Positions 24,524-34,028 of a stretch of DNA of 64,000 bases are shown here, piece by piece. Position numbers and translations under genes: made by a program. Source of the DNA: an uncultured Campylobacter sp. (lineage in GTDB: Bacteria; Campylobacterota; Campylobacteria; Campylobacterales; Campylobacteraceae); contig NZ_CALHGM010000009.1 of the NCBI RefSeq assembly GCF_938030145.1, positions 120,990 through 184,989 on the forward strand, read 5' to 3'. Positions within the stretch are counted from its first letter, which is position 1; every line of letters begins with the position of its first letter. A model generated the notes under the pieces. That model was given only the letters and a program-made list of their open reading frames with translations, was not told the DNA's origin and made no database searches.

Positions 24524-26686
24524 ATGAAATTTATTAAAATTTTACTTTTATCCGCGATCTTTAACTCGCGGATATTTGCGTGCGCTCTGTGCGCCCTATA
24601 CACGCCCACTGCGCACGTTAGCATCACTCCCGTCGCACAAGACGGCAAGATCGTGAGTCTGCATTTTTCGTGGCTTTTCTCTCAAAATTTTACCGACGTC
24701 ATAATGCAGACCTACGATATAAATTCCAACGGCAAGCTTGAAAATAGCGAGCTTGCCGAGATAACTAAGGCGATGACCGATTATCTAACCCCCAAAAACT
24801 ATCTTTGCGAGGCGGAATTCTACGATCAAGCGCCAAAAAACGCAAAGCCTGCGCTTAGCAACCTCGTAGGCACGCAGATCAAGGGAAATTTTAAAAACGC
24901 AATAAGCCTCGTCAAAAAGGGCAGACTCGTGTTTGAGTTCGATCAAAAGGTCGGCTTCGAGCTGCGAAACGGCCGCGTTCTTAAAATTTCCATTAACGAC
25001 GATCAGGGATTTTTCAATTTCAAAATGCTTGACGACAAGCCCATTAATCTAGGCGAGGGCTTTGTAGCGAAGCCTAATTCAAATTTAGCCACCACTTTTA
25101 TAGAATTTAGCGGCGAAAAACCAAAGATCGCAGATAAAAAGCCGCCAATTTCAGGCGCGCCGAACTCCGATTTAACGCAGAGCGAACTTACATCTAGCGA
25201 GCAGAGCCTTGCGGGCTCAGAGGATAAACTTGCGCAAGGCGGGCAAGGAAAACCTAATGCCAGCTCGGCGCGCAGATCAAACCAAAGATCGGTTGGTGAT
25301 ATCGTTTCGGAGGCTGCAGTAGAGGCGCAAAAAAATATCGCCGCTTCGGATGCTCTCGCGCAGATTAATAAAGCCGCTAAAAAGGATGCGCAGGCAAAAG
25401 GTGGCCCCGCAAATTCTACGGCGCCTGCAGATAAAGGCGCGGGCGAAAATTTTGCTGCGATCCGAGATAACTCTTTAAATTCCGCGCATTCTACGCAAAA
25501 TTTAGCGACGCCGCCCGAGGAGAGTTCTTTAAATTTAGCGCAAAATAGCGCGAGCAAAAACGGCGCCACATCCGACAGCGACGAGATTTCAAGCGAGCCA
25601 CAAAAAGAGGCTACGCTGGGATTTGTCGCGCAAAAGACGATGGATTTTATGAAAAGCCTCAAAACGGCGTTTCGCGCAAGCAGCGAGCATGCAAGCGCAA
25701 GCACCATCCTATGGGTCTTGGCGCTTTCTTTCATATACGGCTTTTTCCACGCGGCAGGCCCAGGGCACGCGAAGCTGCTAACGGCGAGCTATTTCTTAGC
25801 CCATGGCGGCAGCTACATCAAAGCCTTCGGATTTGCCCTTAAAATCGGGCTTCTACACGTCCTAGGAGCGCTCGTTTTGGTAAGCGCGAGCATGTTCGTG
25901 CTGCAAAATGTCGCAGGCATAGTTTCTGCAAACTCCGCCTCGATCACCACGAAAATTTCGGCGCTTCTGATCATCGTCATAACCGCGCTCATCATCTACG
26001 ACAAAGCTCGCCGCGTAAGATCGGGCGCCCACCACAATACGGGCTGCTCCTGCGCCGCTTGCGCTTCCGCCGCAAACACCGCAGAGACGGACGTCCGCTT
26101 AAAAAATACGGCATTTACAAACGCTAGGGATTCCGCTCATGCAGCGTCAAAGAGCTATAAATTTTCTAAATTTAATATTCAAAGCGGCGAATCCGCGCAG
26201 TATTTGGATGCCAAAAATTTAGGCGCCACAGCGGCAGAGTCAAATTCCGATTTAAATTTAAATGAGAACCCGGAAGAAAACTCGCCTAGCCAAAACGAGC
26301 AAAAACAGGCTTTAAATTCTGCAAATTTAAAAAACCAAACCTCATCTCGCTCGCTGCAAAATGGCGCGAGTGGCGGCGGCGAGAAAGGACGAGAGTGGCT
26401 TATCGCACTTGCGGCGGCGCTCGTGCCCTGCCCCGGCACGATCCTAATTTTTGTACTTGCCTTCAGCCTCGGAAGCTTCGCGCTTAGCGTCGCGAGTGCG
26501 CTTTTCATCGGTTTTGGAATGAGCGTCGTGATATTTTTAGCCGCACTTTTCGGCGCGAAGGCAAACGAGCTAAGCTCGAAGCGGCTCGTAAGCTTGAAGC
26601 TTTACGTCGAATTTGCAGGGCTTTTCGTGATGTTCGGGCTCGGAGTTTTTATGTATTTCATCTCTGACACCCTCAGGATACTGTGA
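24524..26686 (+). CDS. DUF1007-NicO fusion, nickel/cobalt-type metal transporter
   Basis: A 720-residue inner membrane protein. A signal-like N-terminus is followed by a DUF1007-like periplasmic domain (about 25-190) with an EF-hand loop, Asp65 to Glu76 (DINSNGKLENSE). A low-complexity linker (about 200-390) leads to a NicO/RcnA-type membrane domain beginning near 394 with GFFHAAGPGHAKLL. A second low-complexity, Cys/His-containing loop (about 490-620) interrupts it before LVPCPGTILIFVLAFSLG and the last spans. The ATG at 24524 directly follows the znuA stop, so it is coupled to znuA. The metal and direction of transport are unknown; zinc, nickel or cobalt are possible. Confidence 0.82.
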   Translation: MKFIKILLLSAIFNSRIFACALCALYTPTAHVSITPVAQDGKIVSLHFSWLFSQNFTDVIMQTYDINSNGKLENSELAEITKAMTDYLTPKNYLCEAEFYDQAPKNAKPALSNLVGTQIKGNFKNAISLVKKGRLVFEFDQKVGFELRNGRVLKISINDDQGFFNFKMLDDKPINLGEGFVAKPNSNLATTFIEFSGEKPKIADKKPPISGAPNSDLTQSELTSSEQSLAGSEDKLAQGGQGKPNASSARRSNQRSVGDIVSEAAVEAQKNIAASDALAQINKAAKKDAQAKGGPANSTAPADKGAGENFAAIRDNSLNSAHSTQNLATPPEESSLNLAQNSASKNGATSDSDEISSEPQKEATLGFVAQKTMDFMKSLKTAFRASSEHASASTILWVLALSFIYGFFHAAGPGHAKLLTASYFLAHGGSYIKAFGFALKIGLLHVLGALVLVSASMFVLQNVAGIVSANSASITTKISALLIIVITALIIYDKARRVRSGAHHNTGCSCAACASAANTAETDVRLKNTAFTNARDSAHAASKSYKFSKFNIQSGESAQYLDAKNLGATAAESNSDLNLNENPEENSPSQNEQKQALNSANLKNQTSSRSLQNGASGGGEKGREWLIALAAALVPCPGTILIFVLAFSLGSFALSVASALFIGFGMSVVIFLAALFGAKANELSSKRLVSLKLYVEFAGLFVMFGLGVFMYFISDTLRIL

Positions 26687-26893
26687 TTGCAAGCTTCGGA
26701 TGCAAATTTTAAAAAGCAGCTCGCGTGAAATATAAGCTTATGCGATGCGTTAAATTTCAATTCGGTGCGGATCTAATTTCAAAGAGTAAGATTTTAAAAT
26801 TTTACGCCGCACGGACCCGCGTAAATTAAATTTCGATCCCGACTATTCATTAAGTGGCGGAATTCGCTCTTTATAAATCACGTTAAATTTTGC

Positions 26894-26899
26894 TACAAT
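26894..26899 (+). promoter_or_regulatory. -10 box of the DUF3137 gene
   Basis: TACAAT 28 bases upstream of the ATG at 26928, with AAGGA as ribosome binding site between them. Confidence 0.5.
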
Positions 26900-26927
26900 A
26901 CGGGCGAAATTTTTATCAAGGACAGAT

Positions 26928-27878
26928 ATGTCGCCTGCTCTGCAAGATGTCGTTTCGCAGACTTTAACCGAACAAAAAGCATGCGCTAGAGCTTTTAATA
27001 GATATTACTACCTCAGTATAGCCGCCTTTTTTGCGGTCCTATTCGCAATAATGTCTCTAGACGGCGTTAAAGCAGATACTCCTGTGATAAAAATTGCCGA
27101 AATTTTAGGTACCTTAATTTTTCTTCAGATCTTTTGGATATTCCTTCTTCATTGTGCCGGTCAAGAAACTGAAGCAGAAATTCGCTACTACAAATTTTAC
27201 AAAGAGATATTCGTCCGCGCCGTAATAAACGATATAGATGCCGGTTTAAAATATGATCCATATACCGGTATGCAAGAAGAGGAATTTCAAAAATTTAGAA
27301 TTTATAGGAAATCTAGGATCAAAAGCGAGGATCGGATTACGGGCGTGCACTGCGGGATTAAATTTAGCCTCAGCGAGGTACATAGCAATAGCAGGTTTTA
27401 CATGAAAACGGATAATCCGCTCATAGCGGCGATTATGTTGATCAAAATATTCTACGATAACTATATGGACTTTGACGGCAACGTACTGATCTGCGAGCTC
27501 GCGAAAAAAACCTCGGGCAAAACGATAGTGGTAAGCAGGGAGCTAAACGCCAAGATCTTCGGCGAAAAAGAGATGATGGACGATGTGGATTTTATGCGCG
27601 ATTTTCGCGTGTTTGCGGATGACAAAGTAGAAGCGCGCTATCTGCTAACGCCCGCGTTTATGGAGCGTCTGCGCGAAATAAATCGCGAAACGAGCGGCGA
27701 GTTCAGCTTGAGCGCGGTATTTATGGATGAGCGCTTATATCTATTTTTAAAAGGCGCGCCCGATCTTTTCGAAAATACGCTTTTTGATAGACCCGCTAGC
27801 ATAGAGCTCGCGCGCGAATACCAAACGCAGATCCGCAAAATTTTAAGCCTAATCGAGACATTTAAACTCACAAATTAG
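26928..27878 (+). CDS. DUF3137 membrane protein
   Basis: A 316-residue protein with two membrane segments at about 27-47 and 58-80 followed by a soluble domain. The layout and phrases such as YYKFYKEIFVRAVINDIDAGLKY and FDGNVLICELAKKTSGKTIVVSRELN match DUF3137 proteins, whose function is unknown. It has its own promoter and stands alone between gene-free regions. Confidence 0.78.
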   Translation: MSPALQDVVSQTLTEQKACARAFNRYYYLSIAAFFAVLFAIMSLDGVKADTPVIKIAEILGTLIFLQIFWIFLLHCAGQETEAEIRYYKFYKEIFVRAVINDIDAGLKYDPYTGMQEEEFQKFRIYRKSRIKSEDRITGVHCGIKFSLSEVHSNSRFYMKTDNPLIAAIMLIKIFYDNYMDFDGNVLICELAKKTSGKTIVVSRELNAKIFGEKEMMDDVDFMRDFRVFADDKVEARYLLTPAFMERLREINRETSGEFSLSAVFMDERLYLFLKGAPDLFENTLFDRPASIELAREYQTQIRKILSLIETFKLTN

Positions 27879-27964
27879 CAGGGTGCATTGCGGCTGAAAT
27901 TTTGTACCTGCTCATTTTAGGCTAGACGGAATTTTTCGGCGAAGCATAATTTCGGCAAAACGTA

Positions 27965-28040
27965 AAATTTAATCAGCGGTGTAATTTCTCGACAGCCGCC
28001 CTAAATTTAATCAACGGCGCAATCTCTCGGCGGCTATCCG
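27965..28040. repeat. Two degenerate 38-bp direct repeats
   Basis: The units at 27965-28002 and 28003-28040 agree at about 27 of 38 positions and both begin AAATTTAATCA. Nearly all differences are transitions. A further partial copy (AAATTTAATCGGCGGCGC) is at about 28189-28206. Confidence 0.6.
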
Positions 28041-28475
28041 AAATTTAAACGGGCGATACGATTAGAGAGATGAAGCGCCTGCCGCGCATAAATTTGAAGC
28101 AAAAACGCCTTGCCGTGTCTAATAAATAAAATTTAACCGCGTTTTGTATCGTGGCACAGTGCTTTGAGCGCTAAACCTAGGTAGCGGCAAAATTTAATCG
28201 GCGGCGCCGCGATGATGAAATTTAAAAGTAGATATGCAAGGATGAAATTTAAATTTAAAAGCAAGCTTGAGACGAGAGTTAAATTTAAAGCGCACGCGGC
28301 GTTTACAAAAGCCGCGAGCCAAAGCATATCTGCCTAGCGCATACCGCAACGTACCTCAAGCGCCGGCTCTGCACGTACGTCAAGTCCGCCAAAATCCTCG
28401 CCACGCGTTCCTGCATCGTCTCATAAAACACCATCGTAGGCTGGATTGTAAATTTAAATTATAAAGAATTTGTAT

Positions 28476-28500
28476 GAGGCGAAATTTAAAATTTCGCCTC
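28476..28500 (-). terminator. Hairpin after serA
   Basis: GAGGCGAAAT and ATTTCGCCTC form a perfect 10-bp stem with a 5-base loop, 15 bases beyond the serA stop. The following bases on the minus strand are AT-rich but not a pure T-run. Confidence 0.5.
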
Positions 28501-28515
28501 CTAAGCGGAAAAGGA

Positions 28516-30093
28516 TTAAAGCGCCGCGTAGCGCACCATTAGGCAGGTTTGAAGCGCCGCCAGCTTATCAAGCGTGCTTTTTTGCACTTCGGAATCGACC
28601 AAAATGACCGCCAAAGCGTCCCCCTCCTCGCCTCTGCCTAGGCGAAAATCCGCGATATTGATATTTTCGTCGGCTAGGATCGTGCTTACGGATTTGATAA
28701 CGCCCGGCACGTCGGTATTTTTGAAGATTATCATCTTGCCTTTCGGCTTAAAATCGGTCTTAAATCCGCCGATATTTACGATGCGCTCTTCGCTTCCGTC
28801 AAAGACGGTACCCGCGACGTTTGAGATCGCTTTGTCGGTCGTGACCTTAACCGAGATCTCGCTTTTATAAACACTGCGCGCAAGCTCGCCAAAGCTCGTC
28901 TCAATCCCCTTTTCATCCGCAAGAAATTTAGCGTTGACGTAATTTAGCGAGTCGCCCAAAGAATCATGCAGCGCGCCTACGATGGCAAAAACGAGCATCG
29001 ATTTCAGATACTGCACCACCTCGCCGCTGCCCTCGATGCGAATCGATTTGATCGGGCCTTTGTTGATCTGCGCCGCAAGATAGGCCATTTTGGAGACCAA
29101 ATTTATATACGGCTCGATACCGCGCGGCAGATCCTCGAGCTTAAGCGGCAAATTTAAAGCGTTTGGATAGTTTAAGCCGCGCGCGGCGCTGATCGCCTGC
29201 TCCGCGGCTTCCCTGGCGATATTGCTTTGCGATTCGAGCGTATTTGCTCCAAGATGCGGAGTCGCGCTTAAATTTTCGATATCCAAAAGCTCGTGATCGG
29301 TCGCAGGCTCTTTGTCGAAAACGTCGATGCCGAGATACGCGATCTTGCCGCTGCGTAGATTGTTTGCGAGCGCTTTTTCATTATACAGCCCGCCTCTAGC
29401 GCAGTTTATTAGGCGCACGCCGTCCTTCATCTTCGCTATTTGCGGCTCATCGATCATATTTATCGTCTCTTGATTTTTCGGCGTATGGATCGTGATGAAG
29501 TCGCAAGATAAAATTTCATCAAAATTTTTCGTATATTTTACTCCGAGCTTCGTTGCCTTTTCGGGCTCGATATAGGGATCATAGGCGATGACGTTCATTC
29601 CAAACGCAAGCGCGCGCACCCCCACGCGCGAACCGATATTCCCAAAGCCGATGATGCCGAGGCTCTTTTTATAAAGCTCGGTGCCGTACCATTTCTCGCG
29701 CTTCCAAATTCTATTAATTTTAAGATCGTTGCAGGAATTTACATATTTGCGCGCTGCATTTAGCAGATGGCACATAGTCATTTCGACCGCGGCGATGGTA
29801 TTTGCCGTAGGTACGTTCATCAAAATAATGCCGCGCTTGGAGCAGCCGTCGATATCGCAGTTATCTACGCCCACGCCCGCACGCACGATCGCTTTTAGCT
29901 TGGTGCCTGCGCCAAGGAATTTCTCATCCACCGCCGTAGAGCTTCTGGTGATCGCAATGTCCACATCACCTAAAATTCCGTAAAGCTCGCTCTTGGGCAC
30001 GCTCGTAGCGTCGATTACTTTAACGTCCGATTCTTGTTTAAGCAGATCAAAACCGATTTTGTGGATTGCGTCGCAGACTATGATAGTTTTCAT
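28516..30093 (-). CDS. serA: D-3-phosphoglycerate dehydrogenase
   Basis: A 525-residue SerA, oxidising 3-phosphoglycerate in the first step of serine synthesis. The start is MKTIIVCDAIHKIG with AAAAGG upstream; the longer frame adds ten unrelated residues. It has the NAD-binding motif GIIGFGNIGSRVG, catalytic Arg in NCARGG, Glu in DVFDKEPA and His in TPHLGANTLESQ. An intervening domain and a C-terminal ACT domain (about 450-525) for serine feedback follow, as in the long form. It lies 54 bases after rpsA and is the last gene of the pheS-serA run. Confidence 0.95.
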   Translation of the reverse strand: MKTIIVCDAIHKIGFDLLKQESDVKVIDATSVPKSELYGILGDVDIAITRSSTAVDEKFLGAGTKLKAIVRAGVGVDNCDIDGCSKRGIILMNVPTANTIAAVEMTMCHLLNAARKYVNSCNDLKINRIWKREKWYGTELYKKSLGIIGFGNIGSRVGVRALAFGMNVIAYDPYIEPEKATKLGVKYTKNFDEILSCDFITIHTPKNQETINMIDEPQIAKMKDGVRLINCARGGLYNEKALANNLRSGKIAYLGIDVFDKEPATDHELLDIENLSATPHLGANTLESQSNIAREAAEQAISAARGLNYPNALNLPLKLEDLPRGIEPYINLVSKMAYLAAQINKGPIKSIRIEGSGEVVQYLKSMLVFAIVGALHDSLGDSLNYVNAKFLADEKGIETSFGELARSVYKSEISVKVTTDKAISNVAGTVFDGSEERIVNIGGFKTDFKPKGKMIIFKNTDVPGVIKSVSTILADENINIADFRLGRGEEGDALAVILVDSEVQKSTLDKLAALQTCLMVRYAAL

Positions 30094-30147
30094 TAAATTT
30101 AACCTTTTGAAGTAGGTCCGCAAGGCGGTGATGCCTTGCGGGAGGAA

Positions 30148-31815
30148 TTATTTATTTAGTTGATCTTTGATCAGATCCCCTAGGCTTTGCTTCTCGTCGT
30201 CGTTGCTATTGATTTCGTTTAGCGCCTCGCGCTCCTTCTGATGAGCCAGCCTGCGCACGCTTAGGCGGATTCTATTTTTCTTCTCGTCGATGAAGGCGAT
30301 CGCAGCCTCGATCTCATCGCCCACTTTTAGGCTATCTACGCTTACGTTGCCGAGATCTTCCTTGCGGATAAGCGCGTCTATACCGCCTCCGAGCTCGACA
30401 AAAATTCCGAATTCTTTAATATCGCGGATCTTGCCTTTTACGACATCGCCTTGATTGTGACTCTTGGCAAACTCGCTAATCGGGCTATCGCCGAGCTCTT
30501 TGTGGTTTAGAGAAATTTTTTGAGTATCTTTGTCGATCTTGATGATCTTAACCTCGATCTCGTCGCCTACTTTGAATAAATTTTTGCACTTCTCGCCGCG
30601 ATCCCACGAAGCGTCTTCGTTATGCAAAAGCCCCTCTACGCCGTCGATCCTTACAAACGCGCCGAAATTCGTAATCGTAGTGACGCTGCCTTTTAGCACG
30701 TCGCCCACTTTGTATTTAGCAACGAACTCGTCAAACGGCTTAGTGAGTAAATTTTTAAGGCTCACGCGCAATCTACGCTCGCTAGGGTTGATCTCTACGA
30801 CCTCAACGTCAAGCTCTTCACCCTCGCTGATAAAATCTTTCGGATTTTTGATATTTTTATCCCACGAAATTTCGCTAATATGCAAGAAGCCCTCGATGTC
30901 GTTGCCAAGATCGACAAACGCGCCGTAAGGCTCGATATTACTTACTTTTACGCGGATAGTATCGCCCACTTCCAGGCTATCTTTGATCTCGTTCCAAGGA
31001 TCGGGCATCGCCTCTTTGATCGAAAGGGAGAGATGCTTTTTATCGTTGTCGTATTTGATAACTTTAACTGGAACCTTATCGCCCTCTTTGTAGAGCGAGC
31101 TTGGATTTACAGGACCTTTGTATGAAATTTCGCTGTAGTGCACGAGCCCGTCCACGCCGCCTACGTCTACAAACATACCGTAGGTGGTGATCTTTTTGAC
31201 GACGCCTTCGATGATGCCCTCGGTAGCGATTACTTTCTCGATCGCCTCTTTGCTTGCTTTGCGATCCTCATCAAGTAGCTTCTTGCGCGATACTACGATG
31301 CTTTGTTCGTCTCTATCAACTTTAATGATCTTTACCTTGAAATTTTTACCGACGGCGCCATTTGGGTTTTTAAGCGCGCTTTGCGAGCGAGGCATAAAAA
31401 ATTCCACATCATCTGCGTTAGCACAAACGAAACCGCCCTTATTAAATGATAGAATTTTAACGTCATAGACATTCTCTGCGTTTTCATCATAGGAGTCGAT
31501 GAATGCCTTTACTTTTTCCTTCTTTAGAGCCTTTTTATACGATACGACCGGGCGACCGCCTCTGCTTCCGATAATAGCGACTTTGATGTCATCTCCCACA
31601 TTAACCTGCGGGTTTCCTTGATCGTCGCTAACCTCGGCGGCATCTAAAATACCCTCCGACTTCCTGCCTACGTCTATGAAAACCTCGCCGTCCTTAAGGG
31701 CGATAACCTTACCTGTGACAACCTCGTCGCGAGACTTCCCGGTGTCATACTCCTCTAACAATGTCGCAAAATCTTCCTCTGCGTGGTTTTGAACCTTCTC
31801 GTTCACCTCAGCCAT
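30148..31815 (-). CDS. rpsA: 30S ribosomal protein S1
   Basis: A 555-residue S1 protein that helps load mRNA on the 30S subunit. Six S1 repeats are visible; clear examples are VVTGKVIALKDGEVFIDVGRKSEG, GVVKKITTYGMFVDVGGVDGLVHYSEIS, VSNIEPYGAFVDLGNDIEGFLHISEIS and KIRDIKEFGIFVELGGGIDALI. Length is normal for epsilon-class S1. It lies between ispH and serA; the ispH-rpsA association is common in this group. Confidence 0.96.
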   Translation of the reverse strand: MAEVNEKVQNHAEEDFATLLEEYDTGKSRDEVVTGKVIALKDGEVFIDVGRKSEGILDAAEVSDDQGNPQVNVGDDIKVAIIGSRGGRPVVSYKKALKKEKVKAFIDSYDENAENVYDVKILSFNKGGFVCANADDVEFFMPRSQSALKNPNGAVGKNFKVKIIKVDRDEQSIVVSRKKLLDEDRKASKEAIEKVIATEGIIEGVVKKITTYGMFVDVGGVDGLVHYSEISYKGPVNPSSLYKEGDKVPVKVIKYDNDKKHLSLSIKEAMPDPWNEIKDSLEVGDTIRVKVSNIEPYGAFVDLGNDIEGFLHISEISWDKNIKNPKDFISEGEELDVEVVEINPSERRLRVSLKNLLTKPFDEFVAKYKVGDVLKGSVTTITNFGAFVRIDGVEGLLHNEDASWDRGEKCKNLFKVGDEIEVKIIKIDKDTQKISLNHKELGDSPISEFAKSHNQGDVVKGKIRDIKEFGIFVELGGGIDALIRKEDLGNVSVDSLKVGDEIEAAIAFIDEKKNRIRLSVRRLAHQKEREALNEINSNDDEKQSLGDLIKDQLNK

Positions 31816-31927
31816 ATGCTTCCTTTAAATTTATTTGTGCTTTTTTGAAAAGAACTAAAATGCGCGATTCTAGCTAAAATTTGCTTTCGATTTGATAAAT
31901 TTCTAAGAGTAAATTTGATAAGAGGGC

Positions 31928-32764
31928 TTATAAATTCTGCGTTAAATTTTCGATTCGCGCTACTACCTTTTTGATGATCCAATCAGGCGTGCTGGCTCCT
32001 GCGGAGATGCCGCAGAGGCTTTTGTTTTCAAACCACGAGCGCTCAAGCTCGCTTTCGTTTTCTATGAGATAGCTGTCTTTGCAAAAATTCTGCGAAATTA
32101 AAAAAAGCTGCTTGGTGTTGGAGGAATTTTTCCCGCCTACGATTATCATCACGTCGGCCTTTTGCGACAGGCTTTTTACGGCCTCTTGATTCTCCAGCGT
32201 CGCATTGCAAATCGTATTAAAAATTCTCAGCTCCCTAGCACGCTGCATCAAAAAATTCGCGATTTTGGTAAAGCTTTCTATCTTTTTCGTAGTCTGCGAA
32301 ACGAGCGCGACGCGAGGTCCAAGCTTGACGTCTTGCAGTTCCTTCGTATCCATGATCACGAATACGCGTGATTTTGCGTAGGATTTCACGCCCTTTACCT
32401 CAGGATGATTTTTATCGCCGAAGATCACGATATCATAGCCCTCCGCGCTCATCTTTTCTACGATCTGCTGCGGCTTGGTCACGAAGGGGCAGGTAGCGTT
32501 GATGAGCTCTTTATTTTGCGCCTTTAATCTTTGCAGATCGTCCTTTTGGATGCCGTGCGTGCGAATGATGAGCTTTTGCTCGTCCTTGATCTCACTAACG
32601 CCTTCTAAGGTTTTGACGCCGAAATTTTGCCTTAGCCTGTTGATCTCTTCGGCGTTATGTATAAGCTCGCCGATCGTAGCGGCCTCGCCGGCGCTTTCTG
32701 CGATCTTGATCGCGCGCTTGACGCCAAAGCAAAAGCCGTAGCTTTTCGCCATCTCAATCTTCAA
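31928..32764 (-). CDS. ispH: 4-hydroxy-3-methylbut-2-enyl diphosphate reductase
   Basis: A 278-residue IspH (LytB), the last step of the MEP isoprenoid pathway, producing IPP and DMAPP. The three [4Fe-4S] cysteines are in GFCFGVKRAI, NATCPFV and TICNATLENQEA. The TTG start (MKIEMAKSYGFCFG) has GGAG six bases upstream and matches the usual N-terminus of campylobacter IspH; an ATG four codons later is an alternative. It overlaps aroA by 11 bases. Confidence 0.95.
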   Translation of the reverse strand: MKIEMAKSYGFCFGVKRAIKIAESAGEAATIGELIHNAEEINRLRQNFGVKTLEGVSEIKDEQKLIIRTHGIQKDDLQRLKAQNKELINATCPFVTKPQQIVEKMSAEGYDIVIFGDKNHPEVKGVKSYAKSRVFVIMDTKELQDVKLGPRVALVSQTTKKIESFTKIANFLMQRARELRIFNTICNATLENQEAVKSLSQKADVMIIVGGKNSSNTKQLFLISQNFCKDSYLIENESELERSWFENKSLCGISAGASTPDWIIKKVVARIENLTQNL

Positions 32765-34028
32765 CGCCGGCTCCGATCTGTCTTAAAATTGCGGCAAAGT
32801 TCGGAAACGACGTCGCGATACAATCGCTATCCTCGATGATCATCCCAGATCTTAAGCCTAAAATCGCAAAACTCATCGCGATGCGGTGGTCTCCGCACGG
32901 CGTGATGATCGCCGCGTTCGCCTCGCCGCCTTCGATCTGCCAGCCGTCCTGCAGCTCGCGCGCCTTGATGCCGCAGGCGCAAAGCCCTTCGCAGGTTACC
33001 TTTATGCGGTCGCACTCCTTTACGCGCAGCTCGGCGGCGTTTTGAAGCACACTAGTTCCTTGTGCGCAAGCAAAAGCGATCGCAAGCGCAGGCGCCTCGT
33101 CTATCAGCCACGAGATATTTTCGCTCACCTCTACGGCGTGAAGCGGCGCGTAAGCAACCTCTATATCGCCGATCTGCTCGTAAATTTCGCTCGTTTTATT
33201 AAATTTAACCTCGGCGCCCATGCGTTTTAAAATTTCATACGCCTCTATGCGAGTTTTGTTTAACAGCATATTTTTTAGCACTATGCGCGAACCCGGGGTT
33301 ATCGCTGCGGCGACCGCGAAGAAAAACGCCGAACTGGGATCGTTTGGGATAAAAATTTCAAGCGGTTTAAGCGGCGAGCTAAGCGGCGCGACTTCGATCG
33401 CAAGACCATTTTGCGACATTTGCGCGCCCATTGCCTTTAGCATCCGCTCGCTATGATCGCGGCTAAGCTCGGGCTCGCTAAACCTGCATCCGCTGCCGCG
33501 TAAGGCCGCTAAAATAAGAGCGGTCTTAACCTGCGCGGACGCGATTTTGCTCGCGTACTCAAAATATCCGAGCTTCTGCCCGAGCACCGCAATCGGCGCC
33601 TTTTCGCCGCCTGCTCGTCCGTAAATTTTAGCGCCCACCTTACAAAGCGGATCCGCAACGCGCCTCATCGGACGCTCGCTTAGATACCGATCGCCGCACA
33701 GCACGAAAAAACCCTCGCGTCCTGCTAAAAAGCCCATAAATAGCCGCATAGCAGTGCCCGAGTTGCCGCAATCAAGCGGAACGTTAGGCTCTTTGATAAC
33801 CTCCGGCGGAGTGATTAAAATTTCGCCCGCATCGCGCTGCACGCAAGCGCCCAAAAGCTCCACAATCTTTAGCGTATTTAGCGTATCCTCGGCGGCTAGA
33901 TAGTTCGAAATTTTACTCGTCCCCTCCGCTAGCAGCGAAAAGATCGCCGCACGGTGCGAGATCGATTTATCCGCGGCAATATTTGAAATCTCCGCCCGCA
34001 AAGGGCCCGCTTGCGCAAAAATTCTCAT
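32754..34028 (-). CDS. aroA: 3-phosphoshikimate 1-carboxyvinyltransferase (EPSP synthase)
   Basis: A 424-residue EPSP synthase of the shikimate pathway. Typical blocks are AADKSISHRAAIFSLLAEGTS, VPLDCGNSGTAMRLFMGFL, GDRYLSERPMRRVADPL and the C-terminal TPCGDHRIAMSFAILGL. It is embedded in a coupled run, overlapping pheT by 4 bases and ispH by 11 bases. Confidence 0.96.
   Translation of the reverse strand: MRIFAQAGPLRAEISNIAADKSISHRAAIFSLLAEGTSKISNYLAAEDTLNTLKIVELLGACVQRDAGEILITPPEVIKEPNVPLDCGNSGTAMRLFMGFLAGREGFFVLCGDRYLSERPMRRVADPLCKVGAKIYGRAGGEKAPIAVLGQKLGYFEYASKIASAQVKTALILAALRGSGCRFSEPELSRDHSERMLKAMGAQMSQNGLAIEVAPLSSPLKPLEIFIPNDPSSAFFFAVAAAITPGSRIVLKNMLLNKTRIEAYEILKRMGAEVKFNKTSEIYEQIGDIEVAYAPLHAVEVSENISWLIDEAPALAIAFACAQGTSVLQNAAELRVKECDRIKVTCEGLCACGIKARELQDGWQIEGGEANAAIITPCGDHRIAMSFAILGLRSGMIIEDSDCIATSFPNFAAILRQIGAGVED

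Larger units (their letters stand above)
27879..28515. other. Gene-free region with degenerate repeats
   Basis: About 640 bases of AAATTTAAT and CGGCGGC words. It includes two adjacent 38-bp degenerate repeats and a related third partial copy, and ends in a hairpin behind serA. No coding sequence was identified. Confidence 0.55.

Noticed and set aside
25003..25734. A 243-codon open frame on the minus strand
   Set aside because: It is antisense to the low-complexity linker of the NicO gene; its length follows from that composition, with no ribosome binding site or family match.
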